In this document: piece by piece, positions 6,284 through 6,536 of the stretch
Layout: every line of letters begins with the position of its first letter
Position numbering within the stretch: the stretch's first letter is position 1
DNA from: Eubacteriales Family XIII. Incertae Sedis bacterium
GTDB lineage: Bacteria; Bacillota_A; Clostridia; Peptostreptococcales; Anaerovoracaceae
Reading direction: 5' to 3'
Length of the DNA: 6,536 bases
Assembly: GCA_031280075.1 (NCBI GenBank)
Contig: JAITHG010000208.1
Span: 1 to 6,536 of the forward strand
Position numbers and translations under genes: made by a program
The notes under the pieces: generated by a model
The model's input: only the letters and a program-made list of their open reading frames with translations
The model's database searches: none
What the model was told of the DNA's origin: nothing

Positions 6284-6536
6284 TCAGAATGGCAAGTTCA
6301 GGCCGCCGGTGACCTTTTCCATCTCCGCCTGGGATATCTCTTCGATCTGACGCAGTGCCTCGTTGACTGCCACGATGATGAGATCCTGCAGCATTTCCGG
6401 GTCGTCCTTGTCCATGACATCCGGATCGATCTTCACGGAGACGATCTCCTTCTTGCCGTTTGCCGTCACTTCGACCGCGCCGCCGCCTGCCGTGGCGGTC
6501 GCCTCCTTCTTGTCGATCTCCGCCTGGACATCCTCC
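6284..6536 (-). CDS. ybaB: YbaB/EbfC nucleoid-associated protein (5' end beyond the window)
   Basis: This family comprises small homodimeric DNA-binding proteins that associate with the nucleoid and are usually encoded between dnaX and recR. The visible 83 residues are the C-terminal three quarters or so of a roughly 105-residue protein. Recognisable segments are [21 protein letters not shown], with its turn-rich glycine motif and beta strands, then [18 protein letters not shown], the long helix [11 protein letters not shown], and the closing [12 protein letters not shown]. The frame is open to the window's right edge, so the real start lies outside. The in-frame GTG at 6469 falls in a conserved strand and is not the start. 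The stop codon is separated from recR's GTG by a single base, the typical operon arrangement. Confidence 0.93.
   Translation of the reverse strand, partial: EDVQAEIDKKEATATAGGGAVEVTANGKKEIVSVKIDPDVMDKDDPEMLQDLIIVAVNEALRQIEEISQAEMEKVTGGLNLPF

Noticed and set aside
6284..6469. Short 61-residue protein starting at GTG 6469
   Set aside because: The frame continues upstream with clear YbaB sequence to the window edge, so this is only the C-terminal part of YbaB.

Overview
This window holds five protein-coding genes, all on the minus strand, and two run off its edges. From right to left, in the direction of transcription, they are: the 3' part of ybaB/ebfC, which encodes a nucleoid-associated protein; recR, for recombination repair; a PHS-type (polyamine:H+ symporter-like) APC transporter; an AAT-type APC amino acid permease; and the first 528 codons of a large NuoL/HyfB/EchA-like proton-pumping membrane subunit. 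No RNA genes, CRISPR array, insertion sequence or phage gene is visible, and no gap between genes exceeds 200 bases.

The organism looks like a GC-rich bacterium that uses strong GGAGG ribosome-binding sites and sigma-70/SigA-type promoters with 17-bp spacers. Together with the ybaB-recR order, this fits the Bacillota, perhaps the Selenomonas/Megasphaera group (Negativicutes). That placement is a guess from style and protein flavour, not a match to a known genome.

Layout. ybaB and recR are separated by one base and are probably translationally coupled. The PHS transporter, the AAT permease and the NuoL-like gene each have their own recognisable promoter, so they are probably separate transcription units that share a direction. 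The ribosome-binding sites move all three of their starts inward from the longest open frame: ATG at 5483, ATG at 3593 and TTG at 1586.

Function. The two permeases import or exchange amino acids or polyamines across the inner membrane. They come from different APC subfamilies, yet each ends in an extra charged linker plus two added membrane helices. The NuoL-like protein is probably the first subunit of a membrane-bound group 4 (Ech/Hyf-type) hydrogenase or complex-I-like pump, with the rest of its operon beyond base 1. The window looks like ordinary chromosomal housekeeping and transport DNA. The points worth a second look are the shared C-terminal architecture of the permeases and the compact regulatory signals between genes; no convincing wholly new system is visible.
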